From assembly GCF_032854445.1 (NCBI RefSeq), contig NC_088302.1, positions 15,931,338-15,995,337 of the forward strand: a DNA stretch of 64,000 nt, read 5' to 3'. Both the position numbers and the translations under genes were made by a program. The DNA is from Liolophura sinensis (lineage: Eukaryota; Mollusca; Polyplacophora; Chitonida; Chitonidae). This document shows, piece by piece, positions 60,961 through 64,000 of this stretch. The notes under the pieces are model-generated. The model was given only the letters and a program-made list of their open reading frames with translations. It did not search any database and was not told where the DNA came from. Position 1 is the first letter of the stretch. Each line of letters begins with the position of its first letter.

Positions 60961-62888
60961 ATACGGCATGTGCTGATGAGTTTGATAGCTGGTGTATTTT
61001 ACGCATTGATTCCTTGAACATGTACATTACTTACTGCATGTGCCTGATGGGTCATCAGATAATGTTTAGATTCAACATGAAGCACAATCTAACCCTACAG
61101 GAAGCTTTCAGAGGGACATTGTTTTGGCGTATTGTTCATGAAAGCTATATTGACTCCAGAGTGAAGTGTTTTTGGATGACCTATCATACCTGAAAATAAT
61201 AGTACATATTCCCATTTGTCTAGTATAAACAATAGCTGAATTGCCTTGGCAAAGCAGGAACATCACATTGTTGGTGTATTTCGTTTGACAACATGTTGGG
61301 ACAAGAATGTGGGGTTGTTAAAGTGGAGTGACTTGTGACTGATTAATGAGTGTTGTTCAAAAATGATGATACTAATGTTCTACACTTGAGTATAATGATT
61401 GTTCTGGATGTCCTAAAGTTATTAACTGTAATAACTGAAACCCTGCAGATAGGTTTTCTAGCTATAGAGGTAATAATGTTCAGATTAAGCCTGATTAAAG
61501 CCAGAAAATATGTATTAAAGTGGTGCATTATTTTGTTGTCCTATCATCAATACTTGAGAATTGCAAAATTCGAACACCTGCGAGGAATTAAATCTTTCAT
61601 TTTTTATTTCCAGTATTTTATATTTTAGTCGTGAGTGTATTGACTGGGTGTTTGCATGAAAATATATCGTAGCTGTAACCATTTAGGAAGTGATATGCCT
61701 TTAGAGACCAATGCAATTGCGTTGAAGAATGTGTCATTGGTGCATTGTCTTGATACAGCGATAAAAAAAATTCATGAATTTCAAATGATATTCGGGGCAT
61801 TTTCTGCCGTCCTCTAGTAATTGGAAACTTAAGTGATACACAAATAAACAAAAAAAAAGAGCTTTTGATTAAAACGAAATGAGTGGTCTGAATTTTAGGA
61901 GATAATCGCTTAACCTTCAGTCTTTATGTGTTAGCATAAATCAATTTGTCTGGTATCCGTGACATAATTAAACAATCCACTCTACATTAAATATGATTTA
62001 TTGATATTGGCAATCTAAAACTAGTAGAATAGGCTTTTATTTGTAATATTTTTATGTCCCAAAATGAATTGATCCTTTTTCTGAGACTTGAATAACTGTA
62101 AATATGCAAAACCTGTTACATGGGCACAATCAAAGTATTGCATTGATACAAGGCCATTTTTATGAACCTTTGCTGGGTGTAACTGGCTGACGTACCTTAC
62201 GGAAACATTGGTGGGACGTAGGTCACTCAGTATACTTTTTTCTTGTAAACAGTTATTGATGATAAAGATAGAAAAATAACATTGAGAATAAAATAAGAAA
62301 AACTTCCCTCAACTCCATTTATAGAGGGTTAGCAGGGTTTAATATGCACTAAACTTATAAATAATGGCCTGACATAGTCTTTTAAGTGTATATTTATTGG
62401 TTTTGCCATGGTTGTTGAGTAATGTTATGTGTGATGGAGTATTTGCAGAGAGTATATAGCCGTACATGTGAAAAAATGTGCTTAGAATGGACATCGTGGA
62501 GATACCAGATGAGATTTCAGATATTGGGCTTTAACTCCACTTCGTCTTTTTGGCCACAGCTTCTTGTCAGATTGTATGTAATGACGTCCGACTGCCTTCT
62601 TAATACCAGGCATGCTGGGGGGAGTTTAATGACGTCTTCTGTGAGCTTTAATGATCAATGTTTCTTTCGACCGTCATCTTAATGTCATTCTTGTCAATTG
62701 TGAATTTCCTGGTTGCATGTCCAGCAGCCTTATGCAGAACTTTCCCTAGAGAGTCTTCCGGATATTATTGTATTTACTGGCCCCATTGATCAGTTTTCTG
62801 TCTGTTATGTAATCTTCAAGGAAATGACTGATGTTGTCAAGCCTACACATGTACTGTGCATGCCAGCAGTGTTGTTTTCACAGGTTTA
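60961..62888. other. No gene seen
   Basis: AT-rich unique DNA. The segment 62480-62700 is richer in CpG and repeat-free; the frame there (62422-62682) has no recognised domain. Confidence 0.4.
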
Positions 62889-62889
62889 A

Positions 62890-63019
62890 GTGAGAATTGT
62901 GCAGTGGAAATCCTTCCTGCAACAAGGCAGTACATTACATGCTCTCTAAGGATTCCTTTGTCGTCATATGACTGAATAGTTAAGTACGACATTAAACCCC
63001 AATCGCTCACTCACTCACT
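62890..63019 (+). mobile_element. SINE, CACT-tail family, 5'-truncated
   Basis: GCAGTGGAAATCCTTCCTGC through GGATTCCTTTGTCGTCATAT to ACGACATTAAACCCCAATCG and (CTCA)n. Lacks the GACTTACTTGCC head found in the copy at 63223. Confidence 0.88.
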
Positions 63020-63057
63020 CCATATTTCATGCATATTTAAGAATATACTGTATAAAT

Positions 63058-63222
63058 TGCTACAATGTACATATGTACATGTAATATGATTATACATGTA
63101 GTATGATTGTACATGTGGTATGATAATACATGTGGTATGCTTGTATATGTGGTATGATTGTACATGTGGTATGATTGTACATGTAGTATGATTGTACATG
63201 TTGCATCCTTGTAGATGTTGTA
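63058..63222 (+). repeat. 17-bp minisatellite, ~9 units
   Basis: Unit TACATGTGGTATGATTG with small changes. The same array recurs after the second SINE copy. Confidence 0.92.
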
Positions 63223-63411
63223 TGCGACTTACTTGCCTTTGGTAAGTCGTCTCAGTGAAGCAGCACTAGATAAAAGAGCAGTGAAAATCCTTCCTGCAAC
63301 AAGACAGTACATTACATGCTCTTTAAGGATTCCTTTGTCGTCATATGGCTGAATAATAGTTAAGTACGACATTAAACCCCAATCGCTCACTCACTCACTC
63401 AGTCACTCACT
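63223..63411 (+). mobile_element. SINE, CACT-tail family, longer copy
   Basis: GCGACTTACTTGCCTTTGGT, GAAGCAGCACTAGATAAAAG, GGATTCCTTTGTCGTCATAT, ACGACATTAAACCCCAATCG, then (CTCA)n with a 12-base extension relative to 62890-63019. Confidence 0.9.
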
Positions 63412-63449
63412 CCATATTTCATGCATATTTAAGAATATACTGTATAAAT

Positions 63450-63605
63450 TGCTGCAATGTACATATGTACATGTAGTATGATTGTACATGTGGTATGCTT
63501 GTATATGTGGTATGATTGTACATGTGGTATGATTGTACATGTAGTATGATTGTACATGTTGCATACTTGTAGATGTTGTATGCTTGTACATGTTTTATAC
63601 ATGTA
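63450..63605 (+). repeat. 17-bp minisatellite, second array, ~8 units
   Basis: Same unit as 63058-63222, preceded by the same 38-base lead-in (CCATATTTCATGCATATTTA and onward), showing that SINE, lead-in and minisatellite were duplicated together. Confidence 0.92.
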
Positions 63606-64000
63606 CATTTTGTGGGTCAAAGATACATGTGTAAAACCCTCCTCTGGAAGAGTTATTCCAGGGAACTTGAATCAGAATGTGTTCAAAATATACACATGCT
63701 ACCTGAATTTATTAAAATTTAGCGTGAGGAAAAAAAGGTGAAATTTAGACGTCGACAAGTCACAAACCCAACATGTCAGTGGAATATACTGATCATGGAG
63801 GTTATGACATTCTTTACTGTCATTGCATTCTTTTGAAGGTTTTTTCCCTTTAATCTTCCACTGCTTAAGGTTATACATCATATGCATGTGCAAGTATTCT
63901 TCAACACTAGATGTACAAGTATACATCTGATTTATGCAAACAACATAGATTGAATGAATTTTGATATTATATACATGATAACGAATTACCGGTACCAGTG
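63606..64000. other. No gene seen
   Basis: Unique AT-rich DNA to the window end. Confidence 0.4.

Noticed and set aside
63011-63620. Minus-strand frames with HTTCTIIPHVQSY-type repeats
   Set aside because: They are translations of the 17-bp minisatellite; no evidence of a gene.

Overview
This window looks like animal, most likely molluscan, nuclear DNA. It is visibly AT-rich and full of the palindromic word ACATGTACATGT. It carries several tRNA-derived SINEs, two of which have tails I associate with bivalves and gastropods: one ends in (AATA)n after 'AAAACACCAATCAAATAAAT', the other in (CACT)n after 'ACATTAAACCCCAATC'. The exact species cannot be read from this sequence. There is no operon-like coding; almost every open frame is a chance or repeat-derived frame shorter than about 130 codons.

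Only two segments look like real coding exons, both on the + strand. One is at 23420-23527: acceptor, short open frame with an ATG, GTG|GTAAGA donor. The other is at 57306-57518: 71 codons, TAG directly before the ATG, GCG|GTAACT donor. Both end in phase 0. They could be alternative first exons of one gene, or consecutive exons across a ~34 kb intron. I do not recognise either peptide, so no gene is named. If they belong to one gene, most of the window is intron.

Layout: 1-8.4 kb is unique DNA with a diverged ~165-bp repeat (0.8-1.3 kb), a 32-bp minisatellite (3.6 kb), one TIR element (4.2 kb) and four SINE copies. 8.45-12.9 kb is a satellite of ~116-bp units, inside which a 1.9-kb block is repeated almost perfectly. 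13-23.4 kb has microsatellites, a 33-bp minisatellite, three copies of a ~215-bp TIR element (MITE family 1) and two more minisatellites just before the first exon. 23.5-41 kb is mostly unique, with SINE fragments, a foldback element (28.1 kb), two minisatellites (29.3 and 29.5 kb), further MITEs and a G-quadruplex motif (34.2 kb). 41-51 kb has a CACT-tailed SINE, a 22-bp G-rich minisatellite of about 36 units (44.0-44.8 kb) and several SINEs with different tRNA-like heads. 51-64 kb is largely unique, with some CpG-containing segments near the second exon, a family-2 MITE beside a very intact SINE (58.4-58.9 kb), a 40-bp minisatellite (60.7 kb) and a tandemly duplicated SINE-plus-minisatellite block at the right end.

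No convincing new biological system is present. The best leads are the satellite (recent 1.9-kb duplication, conserved hairpin in each unit), two small TIR families and a foldback element that I cannot assign to a named family, and the two phase-0 exons.
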